Shown here: piece after piece, positions 32,568 through 44,194 of the stretch
Layout: the number at the start of each line of letters is the position of its first letter
Position numbering within the stretch: position 1 is the first letter of the stretch
DNA from: Cryptomeria japonica
Lineage: Eukaryota > Streptophyta > Pinopsida > Cupressales > Cupressaceae
Length of the DNA stretch: 64,000 bases
NCBI RefSeq assembly: GCF_030272615.1
Contig: NC_081413.1
Span: 563,828,010 to 563,892,009 of the forward strand
Direction of reading: 5' to 3'
Notes under the pieces: generated by a model
The model's database searches: none
What the model was told of the DNA's origin: nothing
What the model saw: only the letters and a program-made list of their open reading frames with translations
Position numbers and translations under genes: made by a program

Positions 32568-34886
32568 ATGAGCTCCCAAGGCATGAGTGAAGATAACATG
32601 GAAATCCATTCTCATAGTGAGAATGATTCAGAATATGAACCTGAAAATGAGGGGGGTGACCATGGGGCTGATCCTGGAGCCCAATCTAGTTCTATGGCAA
32701 GTGCAGCAGCTAGTACAGGTTGCCCTTCAGAGTTGTTGGCACCATATGCTAGGGGTCATTTTGATCCTAAGTCTCCTCTAAAACAGTTTGCTTCACAAAT
32801 ATCAGTACAAGGCACTGCATCACATTCAAGTGGGGGAACAAGGAAGTGGAAGTGCAATATTTGTGACAGAGAATGGTTCGGTAGCATTAGCAGGGTGAAT
32901 GCACACTTTCTATTTTGGAGAGGAAAAGGCGTGAAACATTGTAAGTTTTTGGAGGAACCCAAAAATATACATTACAGAATTGAGTTTAACAGGCTTTGGG
33001 GGGTTCCAGATGACACAAATATTTCAATGCCTACTACTTTGTCTGCTAGGGCATCACTTCATGACAGCCAGAATGTGCCAGTGCCACATACTTATCATGC
33101 TTCGCAGGCGGGAGGAATGATGTTTGGATCTCCATCTACTTCCACTTCTACTGCTACCAGGGCTGGGAAACGTAAGTTGCATACACCACAGAGCAACCCC
33201 ATTGCTGATATGTTTAATGTGTAGCTGAGAGATGAGATAGATGAATCCATTGGCAATTTCTTCTTTGCCAATGGCATTCCATTTCATGTTACACGGTCTC
33301 CTTATTATAGGAAGATGATAGATATGGTGGCCAAGGGAGGACCATCTTATGTGCCACCAGGGGAGACGAAAATGAGGACCTCGATCTTGGATAAAAGCTA
33401 TTCCAAGATCAATATTTTGATGGAGAAGATGAAGGCATGTTGGGCGGCATCGGGGTGCAACATAGTTATGGATGGGTGGACGAACATTAGCCATCGTCCA
33501 CTCATCAACGTCATGGTCACATGTGCAGAGGGCCCATACTTCCTTAGAGCAATTGATTGTACAGGGCATCGTAAAGATGCTGATTTCCAGTTTCAGGTCC
33601 TCAGGGAGGCTATTGAGGAGGTTGGGCCACAAAATGTGGTCCAAGTAGTGACAGATGCAGCCTATGTGTGTAGAGCAGCAGGGAGACTCGTTGAGGCAGC
33701 CTATAGACACATTTGGTGGACCCCATGTTGTGTGCATGCCATGAACAATGCACTCAAGGGCATGGGGAAGATTGACTGGATTAGAGGAGTGGTCACCGAT
33801 GCGAGAGATGTGCAGATGTTTATCTGCAACCACCACGTTTCACATGCACTCTTCAGGACCTTCGCGAAGAAGGAGTTCTTGAAACCAGTTGAGACTAGAT
33901 ATGCATCCTATTTCATTCTCTTGGAGAGAATGATTGAGTTGCAAGAGGCATTGCAACTCATGGTTATGACTAATGAGTGGAATAGGTGGGCTGAGGCCAA
34001 GACAGAGCAGGGGAGAAGGGTGAAGGAGATAGTGAAGAGTGATGTGTTTTGGACTGATGCGAAATACATTGTCTCAATCATTTCTCCAGTATTCCAGGTG
34101 ATCAGATATGGGGATGGGGATGCACCTAACCTTGGAGAGGTGTATGAGTGCATTGACTCTATGCTTGGCCAGATGAGGGCTGCTGTGCGAGTGAAGGACC
34201 CCTCTCTAGCATTCTACAATGAGCAAATCCGGCCTATCATTCAGAGTAGATGGGACAAGTTGAACACTCCTTTGCATATGGCTGCCTTTGCCTTGAATCC
34301 TAAGTGGTACAAGGCTAGACCGGGTAGAATGACACCGATTGAGGATGATGAGGTGAAGGCGGGTTTCTTTAGGTGCATAGAGAAGATGTTTGATTCCAGA
34401 GATGTCGGCACAATGCGCACTGAGTGGGGAAGATTTGCCACTCTTAGAGGTTATTCAGATGCGGCAAAGATGGATATAGACACTATGGCACAAGAGGACC
34501 CACTTTTGTGGTGGACTTGTCATGGCCCGAAATCTTTGACCACCACTCTAGCCATCCGTCTGCTATCCCAGGTTTCCAGTTCTTCAGCTGCTAAGAGGAA
34601 CTGGTCTACATATAGCTTCATCCACTCTCTTAAGAGGAACAGACTTACCTCTAAGAGAGCAGAGAAGCTTGTGGCTGTACACAGTGCTTTGCGTCTCATT
34701 GACCGCAAGACACTTATGTACAAGGAGAGTCCAGCGACACGATGGGATGTAGAGCCAGAGGAGCCTTCACAGATTGATGAGGATGATCCTACCACTTCAG
34801 ATGCAGGGCTAGTTGGTGTGAGCTTGAGGGACCTTGATCCTCAGGAGTCCAGCAGTTCCAGTGAGGAGGAGTTTGCAGATGATTAG
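32568..34886 (+). pseudogene. hAT-1 transposase (one in-frame stop)
   Basis: The frame opens at ATG 32568 just after a candidate acceptor, or at 32541 if unspliced, and ends at TAG 34886. It holds an acidic N-terminus, a BED zinc finger (CNICDREW then VNAHFLFWRGKGVKHC), DUF659 with first catalytic Asp in IVMDGWTN and second in VVQVVTDAAYVCRAAG, an IWWTPCCVHAMN motif, the RW motif in IIQSRWDKLNTPLHM, and the C-terminal dimerisation domain (DPLLWWTCHG, then SAAKRNWSTYSFIHS). TAG at 33222-33224 interrupts between finger and DUF659; it fits one C-to-T change from CAG, and both sides are in the same frame. The last residues are an acidic Ser/Glu tail. It is otherwise full length for the family. 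Confidence 0.93.
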
Positions 34887-36251
34887 AGGCCTCCATTAGC
34901 TACAGTTTGAGTTTTCACTTTTCAGTTTTGTCATTTTGTATTTGACTCGTCTCTTTTGTAATGCTATTGCTACACGTATTTGTATTTGGCTACTCATTGT
35001 AATGATGAATCATTTAATCATCTTTATTATTATAGACTTTGCAATGGCATCAGATATTCATATTTTTCGTTTTCCTTTTTTGATATTCATATGATAGAAA
35101 TGAGAAATCTCCAATTTGACAATTTCATTTGTCAAATTTTATTTACTTTTAGTTTTGGCAATTAGCAATTAGTTACGTATCACTAATCTAAGTAATCTAC
35201 TAATCTTGGTATTTCCTATAGTTTCATTTGAAATCTAATTCTTATACTGTTATACTGTTATACATCTTTTCAAAACTAGTTTTTCAAATACTATATGTAT
35301 ATATATGAGCACCACCACCCCGCCACCCCCCCCGCCGCCGTCCCCCTGCCGTCCCCCCCGCCGTCCCCAAATTTAGGCCCTTGGTCCCCCCGTCCCAGAA
35401 ACGCGTCCCCCTCGTCCCCCCGTCCCCCCGTCCCCAATGCCCGTGGAACACTGCGTCGAACACAAAATAAAGTTACCTAATGGTCACTTTACTCTCTCTT
35501 GATCAAAGTACGATTGCATGCTAAGATTGCAAGAAGTTCAAACAATCGACTCCAAGGTTCTTTCGATGCGTGGATGTGACTTAGTTGGCTGATGTGATTG
35601 CTGGTAATCCAAGGGGCCTTACGTTTTCATCATTCTTTCACCTCTTTGTTGTGGCTAGAACTCCGTCATCGGATATGACAATTCTACGATGCTGCTACTT
35701 CGAACGGACTAAAATGAACTGAAAGAAAAAGGAAAGCGTTCAGAAGGATCTAAATCTACTCCTAAGGGCAGTGATAACAATGAATAGTGCTCTGGTGGAC
35801 AAATTCCAAATAAACCAAGTTCTGCTTCGCCAAGATCAACTACAACCACAACTCCGCAAGAAATGGTGCAATCTTCTAGGGATGCTAGAGGATTTTCAAA
35901 TCGAGAAAGTACATTTGAATACCCAAAAACGGCGCAATCCAAACGACCATCTACAATCGAACTTAGCACAAATTTAGGGGGTTCAAGCTAACTTTACACT
36001 GCAACTTACAATCAGCAAGATGCAAAAAGTATGAACCATGGAAATTCATCAAACACCATTATATTCTCCATTGAAATCAAAGCACTTTACTACTTCTAAT
36101 CTAAGTGAGGAAGGTGAAACCATGCAAGCTTTGAAAAAATAATTTAAGTGGACACCATCACAGAACAATGTTTCACTGTTATTATCTCAAAACTTATCGC
36201 AACAATTTCATACAAAGCTCCCTCCTCCTTTACAAATGAGGGGGGTCACCC

Positions 36252-36259
36252 TTTATATA
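36252..36259 (-). promoter_or_regulatory. Main TATA box of LTR-C
   Basis: The minus strand reads CCTATATAAAGGG, followed by CTCATTTGTAAAGG, the family block also found in LTR-A, -B and -D. Confidence 0.6.
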
Positions 36260-37289
36260 GGCCTCAGGCCATGATTACATGCAAAACCGTAATTAGGGTT
36301 TGCGCAAAAGATTCTCCACACATGATGCAACAAGGCAGGAATCTCCAATTAATAACCCATCATGCCCATATACAATTAATTCAAAAGTACCCAAAATAGC
36401 ATCCATTGCGCATTAAATGCACCACCTCCTTCAAATTCGTCTAACATGCGTTGAATATTCATCCATGCAAAAATCACCCCACTATGTCATAAATGATCCA
36501 TCATTTCCACATGGGGCGGCTGCATGCAAAAGGAATCTGCCATAAATTCAACATGCAATGATCGGGTCACCATTTGGTCAAATATTCCGGTAATGAATGC
36601 GGCACTCTACTGCCACGTGTTCAATAGATCCTCGCCATGCAAGTGGACCTCGTTGTCGTAAATTTGCTCCTGCACATCTGGAATTGTTGGAGAGGGAAAA
36701 TTCAATTCAAGAAGAATTTTCTTGAAGTCTCTTCAACTTTCCTTGCTCAGAGAAGGTTTTTCATCAATTCTGCACATTTCCTATTTTTTAGGAAAATTTC
36801 CAAATTAGGGTTCCACGGTCCAGGAGAGAGAGAATTCTCCTACAAATCCAAATCTGTAAAATGTTTTGAAATTTGGATGTGATTTGATGCTTGGGAATGG
36901 ATTTTTAAAAACTTTTCCTGGGGGAAATTTCTTGTTTAGTTCATCCCTGATTCCTTCCTTGCCTTACAAATTTTATCTTCAATTCATCCTTGGATGTGAT
37001 TTCTTGTTGTGGAGGAATTCTCCTTTGGAAATAAATTTGTTGCTTACCCCGAGGAAGGAAATTCTTCATGCCTTAGCCAATTTTCATGATTTCCAAGAGC
37101 TATGTCCTGAAGGGAGAAATTTCAAACACTTAGTCAATTTTTCACCTTTCCTGGAATTTTGTCATGAAGGAAGGAATTTCTGACATAGCGCCAAATTTTC
37201 ACCTTTCTTGGAATTTCTTCTTCTTGGGTGCAATTTTGACTTGGTGGAGGATTCAGTGAATTTTGTGAATCCTCCATGCCTCCTTGGTT

Positions 37290-37860
37290 TTGGCCCCTGT
37301 CCTTCATCTTGGGCGAAATTTTGACTTGGTGGAGGATTCAATGAAATTTATCCATCTATCCTTGCTTGACCCATTTTGGCGCCCAACTGCATCCTTGGGC
37401 GCAATTTCCACTATGTCATGGATTCATGGATTTTTCCATCTGTCCTTGCCTTCCTCATTTTGGCGCCCAATTGCATACTTGGGCGGAATTTTCACTCTGC
37501 CATGGATTCATGGAATTTTCCATCTGTCCTTGCCTTCCTCATTTTGGCGCCCAACTGCATACTTGGGCGGAATTTTCCATCTGTCCTTGCCTTCCTCATT
37601 TTGGTGCCCAACTGCATATTTGGGCGGAATTTTGCTAATGCCAAGGATTCATGGAATTTTCCATCTATCCTTGCCTGACTCATTTTGGTGCCCAATTGCA
37701 TACTTGGGCGGAATTTTCACTCTGCCATGGATTCATGGAATTTTCCATCTATCCTTGCCTTCCTCACTTTGGCGCCCAACTACATACTCGGGTAGAATTT
37801 TGCTAATGCCAAGGATCCATGGAATTTTTTCACAAGTTCCAGGCTCTTCATCAGGATATA
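37290..37860. repeat. Private repeat array of LTR-C (84-bp units)
   Basis: Core words starting at 37378, 37462, 37546, 37603, 37687 and 37771 read GGCGCCCAA, eight bases, then TTGGGCGG or a variant. Spacings are 84, 84, 57, 84 and 84 bp. Between cores runs a phrase with catggattcatggaatttt and ccatctgtccttgcc. The word tttTGGCGCC resembles an E2F site. Confidence 0.9.
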
Positions 37861-38693
37861 GATATGAAATATAACATTTAAGTATAAGTCCATAGGAATC
37901 ATAATGCAAATTCTGGATTTTGAAAGATCTTCCAAATTTCTGGACTTAGTCAAATTTTAGGCCATTTTCGGATCAGGATGACATTGGTGGATTGATGTGA
38001 ATTTCTGGACTTGGATGATTTTGCATGCTTTCCTCTTTTGGAATAGGAGTTCCAAACAACCATTTTTTGATCCAACTTGTTTGCCTTCTGACTCTTCCGG
38101 ATTTAGAAATGGTCTTCAGGAACGTTCAGTCTTCAGAGATATTCAGCTTTCAGTGTTTTCCTGTGAAGAACCTGCCAAAAATAGATTTTTCCAATATAGT
38201 AAGTGTTTCAAAATGTCAAGGTGTGGGCAAAATAGGTCAGAAAAGCACTTACTAAAAATAGAAACTTACTAAAAATAGTAAGTTTAATTTTTGGCAAAAT
38301 TAGACCAATCCGAGACTTAGTAAAATCCCTAAAAAATACGAACTTTCTAAAATAGAAAGTTGCTCCGTTTTGGCTCAAATTTTATTGGGAGGTTCCTTGA
38401 AGGGTCTTGATTCCAGTTGTATGTTCAGTTTTCCCAAAACCCTAACAGAAACCCCTAAAATCTAGGACAGAAGGCAAAAAACCCTAAAATTCACAAAACG
38501 AGTCCCAGACTTAACCGAATTTGCTCAAACGAAAGGCAGACTTGACCAATATGATCCTCGAACACTTGCAAAGCAAAGAGATTGACGAGACTGCTGCGAA
38601 AAGACCACAAAAACGCAAGCCAAAAAACCGGGAGGGCCTAAAAAGAAGGGGGTCCCCATTTGCAATGGGGCGATGTGTGAAAACGTCACAACA

Positions 38694-40567
38694 GGGTTCA
38701 AGATACTGAATTTTGCATTTTACTTTTAGTAAAAAGTGAAATTCTTTTATTTTGCTGATTAAATCTAATAAATTGTAGATAGCATTAATGATTTATACTT
38801 GTCTTTCAACTCATCTCTTGCGAGAGATTAGGAGCTTTTTAAGATTCGATTTTTTGCTAAATAGTATAAGATAGGTGCAAGATAGAAGAAATATACACAA
38901 TGATAAAATAACGTGCAGCTATGGTGAATGGTCTTGTAGAGGTTTCCTTGTAAGTTTTTTGTAGAGAATGAAAAAAAGATTTTAAGGATTTGATTTTTAT
39001 GCTTTCATCACTTTCACGTTTCAACTGCTGTGTGATTGATGCAATATTATAAAAGAGTTATTTTAAATTATAGAACATTAAAACATCAGTTGCCTTGGTT
39101 GAATCTCATAATCTTTTGTATCTAAAGTCCCTATGACGTCTTGTGGACATTAGGACATTCCCCAACCTTGTCAAACTTAGACCTTAGAAACTGCCTAGAA
39201 ACAAAAAGAACAAAATCCTAATCCTTTAGTGCACAAGGTCCTTCAACTTAAAATTAATATTATTTCAGTCTGCAATACCCTAGCTCACATTATTTTTTAT
39301 TTTTTCATCATTTGTCATTTTCATTGTTACAATTTACTTTTATAAGAAGGAAAAACAACATGCACCATGGACATCCTCAAATCCTCACTCTGTTTATAAA
39401 AAAACAAAAATGAAGTTTGTTTTGTGCTGTGCTGGATGGAAAACACTGTTTTTTGTCAGAGTTTTTCCTAATTAAATTCTGAGTTATTGAAATACAATTA
39501 TTCTTAAAGTTTGGTAAATCAATCCCAAATCTGAGTAATTTTACTATGATATTAATATAAATCATTTTGATTTATCATTAATATACATGATTTGACAGTT
39601 GACACTAAATAATCAATTATTAGCCATATTCTCAATTCTGTATTTAACTGTGGCTTTTATATACACATGTATGTGTATGTGTATGTGTATGTTTATATAT
39701 ATATATAGATATAAGCTATCCCTGGCTGACCCCAAAATCTAGGAAAAATTTGCCATCTTCAAAACCTGTCCTACTGCCATCCCCAAAATCTAGGTTTTTT
39801 TGCCATTCTTTAAACTCTGTCCGTGTCCTCCTTTCGTGGAAACTCAGAGAAACTCCGTCTTCATACCATTCCATTGCAGACCACACGGGACTTAATTTTG
39901 ATATGGATCACTAGAGGCCTTCATCTTCCTGTTCAGTTCTTAAAGCTAATGTCTTGTGCACCTTCTTCTACAGTTTGGCCTTGGGACTCTTACTATTTAG
40001 ATAAATTTATGCATTCATCTTTCAGTCCATGTTTTTTTGTCCAATTCCTTTTCACATGCTCTTTTTAGATATAGGTTGAAGATGCTTGTGACGCCCATTA
40101 TTTGTGCATTACTATTATAATTTTCATGGAGTTTTTTATGCCTTTATCCCACTTGTTGATAATCTTTTCTTTTTTCTTCTTTAAGAAGTGGGAGATATGA
40201 TATTTTTTCGTCAGGTCCTCACTTTGTTCTGTGGCTAGGATTTCTTTTGACAAATTGCTTGTGGGCTCATCTATATATAATCTCTTTTGTGGTTGTATTT
40301 ATTGTCATATGAACTGAATCTGCTTTTCCCTTGAAAATTATTTACCACAGTAACAAGGATTTTGATAAACATGCTTTTGGTGACAACATTATTTTTGTCA
40401 TTGTTCTTGAAACCACTGAATGTGTAGACATAATGACTGATAATGATGCTAGGACACTTATTCGTGCCTTTTATAGTACTTCAAAATGCAATTGTTGATA
40501 CTTGAACAAGTGGTTATATTTTGGAGTTTTTTGAAAATGTGAAGATTGATTTTCTTTTGTCATGAAG
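38694..40567. other. Intron sequence up to the exon at 40568; no element recognised
   Basis: AT-rich. It includes a TATG/TATA microsatellite at about 39660-39710. The last 60 bases are T-rich and serve as polypyrimidine tract for the exon at 40568. Confidence 0.55.
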
Positions 40568-40707
40568 GGTTCATTTTCATACAAGGTCCCAAATGATGAT
40601 GGCTTGAAAGCATGCAATAAGAATGGCATACTCTTAGATGTCGCAGATAGTACAGTTGTGGCCAGCACTCTTCTTGGTACTGTTGTAATCTTCATCCAGT
40701 TGAGCAG
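40568..40707 (+). CDS. DDB1/CPSF160-like protein, exon 5 of 5 seen
   Basis: The acceptor tttgtcatgaag ends at 40567 and the donor gtaggt starts at 40708. The exon starts in phase 0, as exon 4 requires, and ends two bases into a codon. It encodes GSFSYKVPNDDGLKACNKNG, then DVADSTVVASTLLGTVVIF. The family has a DxxxxxIxxGTLLGS(I/V) blade at this place, and the phase and order fit. Reading past the donor meets TAG at once, supporting the splice site. The expected final exon or exons were not found in 40708-64000. Confidence 0.87.
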
Positions 40708-41567
40708 GTAGGTAATTTCTGTTTTAAAAATCTTTCTCAAGGATTTAGAAGTAATACATCTAGTTCAGATGACTGATTTTGTGGTTTCCATTGATATAAA
40801 AAAGGAAAGAATAGTAATGGGCTGCAGTTTGAGGGGCAGGCCTAAGTTTCTGAAATATTAAAAAACTGAAAAGGTCTCATGCTAAGAGAATTGCATTTCA
40901 TTAGTGGTCTGGAATCTTGATTCATCAGAAATATCCCATCATCTAGAGAGTAATAGAATGTGGTAGTGGTATTTATTTGGCAATGAATTAAATAATTTGT
41001 TTTGTTGGTTACTCCCTACTCTTTGTGAAACAAAATTAGAAATATGATATTTTGGTTGTTAAATATCCTCACTAGCTTGCTGTTTGTGCTGCTGTCCAAA
41101 GGACATGTTACAACTCGAAAACAATGCCCTTGTTTTTAGATTTTTTATTTTTTATTGAGCTGTGAGGAATTGTGATTCCTGTTTATAGTTATCAAAAATT
41201 CATTAAATTCTATTTTTTATTTTGAGAACAAAAATATATTGAAATAATATTCTTGCTTCAGCCTAGTACTATTGCAAGCTTAAAAGTTCAGTCCATTGCA
41301 CTGAGTGTGCTAGTTATTTTTTCTTTTGCAAGATATCAACCCTATAGCTTATGAATATATTTCTAACACATACACATAGTTGTGCTTGGAAAAATCTGAA
41401 CTCATTATATTCTGTAAGGAAGCAGTATATTCAAGAAATTAACTGAGCTGCCATTATTTGTTGTAATCATCATTCAAAAGATTTAATTTAAATAAAATTC
41501 CTGGTTCAGGTTTGGAAACTTAACTTTGAGGGAAACATATTCATCAATCATTTGCTATATTATAAGT
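40708..41567. other. Following intron; no gene recognised
   Basis: AT-rich, without recognisable exon or element ends. Confidence 0.5.
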
Positions 41568-42488
41568 GAGAAATAGATCACACTATTGAAACAGAAAAGT
41601 TTCCAAGTAATTGCATATTTTATTAAAGGAATTGAATGTACATATAGGCAATTACAAAGACGATGTTTCCTAATGAAACAATCGTACATTGAATGCAAAA
41701 CTAGAAACAATCTAATTAAACTAAAAATACACCTAAAATACATTAAATAAATAGATATGCTAAAATGTTCTAATACCTGTTGTGACCATTTCACACATCG
41801 CCCCACCAAAATGAAGACCCCCCTTTTTTTCTTTTTAAGTCCTAGCCTCTTAGTCTAGTCTCTCCCCTTTTCGCAAGTGAAATGAGTGAGTTTATAGGGT
41901 TTACATGTCATATCAGTTAATCAGGAGTCCAGCTGAAAAGCCTAAAGAAGTTGCTAGTAGCGACAATCCAAGAGTTCAAGGTTGAAGGTAGACTCCAATT
42001 GCTTTAGACACCTTTGGTCAAGGTTGTTTCAAAGAGGCCTCATCTTGCTAGCTTAGACGGAGAGAATGAATCAAGGCGATGTGCAAATAGGCAATTTTAG
42101 ATTTCAATTCACTTCATTCTCTAAGCCTCAAAACCTTAGCTTCATGCTCGAGTCTAAGTGAACTCACTTCATGTTGAGACGTAGATGAGTGAATTTCCCT
42201 TGAGTGCCTTGTTTGGGAATATGTGTAAGTATGAATTTGAGCGTTTGAATAAGTTATTACAAGGATTGAATTCATGTGCAATGAAATGATTGACAAGCTT
42301 ATTTGTGATCCACTTCATCTCTAAATCTTTTCTAGGTTCAAACTTCATGAGTTGCACTTTTGGAGCGAACTTCATGATTTCACAAATTGGAGCAAATTTC
42401 ACTTTCAAAGCTTCATGAGCGAACTAGAAGATGAAGAAATGAAAGAAATTTGGGACCACTTACTTCATGTTCAAGCATTCACAAGTAA

Positions 42489-43520
42489 ACTTCATGACTT
42501 GGCATCTTGGAGCGAACTTCATGACTTGGTATCTTGGAGCGAATTTCATGACTTGGCATCTTGGAGCGAACTTCATGACTTGGCATCTTGGAGCGAACTT
42601 CATGACTTGGCATCTTGGAGCGAACTTCAGGACTTAGCCTCTTGGAGTGAACTTCTTCATGTTTAAAGTAGAAGAATGAAGGAAATTTGAAAGTGCTTAC
42701 TTCATGTTCAAACGTTCAAGGGCAAACTTCACGAGTTGGAAGATTGGAATGAACTTCATGAGTTGCACTTTTGTAGTGAACTTCATGACTTAGCCTTTTG
42801 GAGCGAACTTCATCAATGAGAACACATGAGTGAGCCTACATGAGCGAATTAGAAAGAGAAACGAAGGATTTTTGATAGCACTTACCTTGAATGGATTCAA
42901 TTTGAAATGAACTTCATGAGTTGATGATCAAGAGCGACTTCATGAGTTGACAAGTTGGAGCGAATTTCATGTTTGAGACATTTGGAGCGAACTTTACAAG
43001 TATACTTCATGAATCAGTGAAATGGAGCAAACTTTACAAGTATACTTCATGAATCAATGAAATGGAGCGAACTTCACAAGTATACTTCATGAATCAACAA
43101 AATGGAGCGAATTTCACTCAAAATGCAAAGGCGAACTTCATGAATTAGGAACTTGGAGCGAATTTCACTTAAACAAACTTCATGAGTTGAGAAAGGCAAG
43201 CAAATAAGCTAGGTGAGAGAAGCAAGCTTCGTGAGAACACATCCTTAAAGATACTTTCATATTTAAGCTTGCATCAATGACTTTCAACATCACTTCATGA
43301 ATTTGAAAATTGGAGCGAAATTCATGATCAAAGGTAGAGGAGCGAATTCAGGTGTATTGAGAAGCATAAATGAACTTCATAAGTTAGAGGTTGAGAGCGA
43401 ACTTCATGTTTGAGGAATTTGAAGCGACTTCATGAGTTAGAGATCAAGAGCGAACTTCATGAGTTGATGATTAGGAGCGAATTTCACACAAAATGCACTT
43501 CATGAGTTAACAATTTAAAG
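42489..43520. repeat. Private repeat array of LTR-D (agcgaacttcatgac units)
   Basis: From 42489 to 42660 a 27-bp unit with cttggagcgaacttcatgac is repeated about six times almost exactly. To 43520 the words gagcgaa and cttcatgag recur at irregular intervals. The 105-codon frame across the regular part is a by-product (27 is a multiple of 3). Confidence 0.88.
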
Positions 43521-43685
43521 CGGACTTTATCTGCAATGCATTAAAATTAACCAAATATGACTTTAGTGCCCAATATTAATTTGAAATTAATCAAGATATA
43601 GGTCGGCCAGAATAATTTGTTATTTTGTTTAATTTAGCCAAGTCGGCCTCCATAGGAAAAGACACAACATCTCACCTTGATCGCC

Positions 43686-43690
43686 TATAA
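43686..43690 (+). promoter_or_regulatory. Upstream TATA box in the U3 of LTR-D
   Basis: cgcctataagagag is followed by attcatttcaacatc, conserved with LTR-B. It lies about 510 bp before the long frame at 44195 and is the best candidate promoter for it. Confidence 0.5.
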
Positions 43691-44194
43691 GAGAGTTCAA
43701 AATATTCATTTCAACATCAAATCAAACAAATTATCCCTTCTCTCTTAAGCGAATTTCATCAGCAGCCAGCAATCTGTAGCAAATTTCATCAACAGTCAGC
43801 GAATTTCAAAGTGCAGATCAGAGAAGCTCATTAGGAAAGGGCGAATTCAATCATTGTCAACAGCAAAAGAGCAGTAATATCATCCTCTCAAGGGCGAATT
43901 CTAACAGGTTGGAGGGCGAATTTCATCCTTCAGCAGCAAAGGATTAAGAATACAGTGAACCCTTGAGCATTAGCAGTCTCATCATTAATTACATTTTGAA
44001 GTTGAAGTTCAGAAATCAGAAGTAAGTGCATCATTTAGACTGATGTAAGGTTAGGAGCAGGTCTGATTTGGGATTAATAGTTATTTTGTTAAGGCAAATT
44101 AGACCTTCCTAATGCATATAATGAGTAAATCAGTCTTATTTAGCAATTGATTTCATATTTAAGGTGCAAGATTCATTTTATATATCTCTCATAG

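Larger units (their letters stand above)
31704..35452 (+). mobile_element. hAT-1: nearly intact hAT DNA transposon (3.75 kb)
   Basis: It is flanked by an 8-bp duplication gcgtcgaa (31696-31703 and 35453-35460), the length expected for hAT. The ends form an imperfect inverted repeat: AGTGaaCCACGGG at 31709 and, on the minus strand, AGTGttCCACGGG from 35452. The exact left border is uncertain by about five bases (gttcc). Both ends have GC-rich subterminal arrays rich in ggggacg and gacgtctgggcgtctcc, in contrast to the AT-rich surroundings. It encodes one transposase on the plus strand with a single nonsense codon. Confidence 0.88.
31674..38693 (-). mobile_element. Giant solo LTR-C (about 3.3 kb) containing hAT-1
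   Basis: The minus-strand element runs from TGTTGTGACGTTTTC (38693) to the end at 31674 (plus strand TGTTGGTGTGTTTTTT). The target duplication gggtt is perfect (31669-31673 and 38694-38698). hAT-1 sits 22 bp inside the 3' terminus; removing it restores the terminal block shared with LTR-A. The TATA is at 36252-36259, and R-U5 is then about 825 bp. The U3 has its own array of 84-bp units (37290-37860). No coding function is seen. Confidence 0.87.
6795..40567 (+). other. Giant intron (33,773 bp) of the CPSF-A-like gene
   Basis: The exon at 6718-6794 ends on a codon boundary with a gt donor. The exon at 40568 begins on a codon boundary after an ag acceptor preceded by a T-rich tract, and the two together give the expected family sequence MRIQK-GSFSYKVPNDD. 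Everything between is transposable elements and relics. That the gene is still spliced across this distance is inference; no stop or frameshift is seen in any of the five exons. Confidence 0.75.

Noticed and set aside
33054-33836. 260-codon minus-strand frame
   Set aside because: Antisense shadow of the hAT-1 transposase, whose plus-strand frame carries all conserved motifs.
37284-37874. 196-codon plus-strand open frame with repeating HLSLPSSFWRP segments
   Set aside because: It runs across 84-bp DNA repeats in LTR-C. Because 84 is a multiple of three, any stop-free frame repeats every 28 residues; other frames are open too. No start context or domain.
42352-42666. 105-codon open frame with ASWSELHDL repeats
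   Set aside because: By-product of the 27-bp repeat array in LTR-D.
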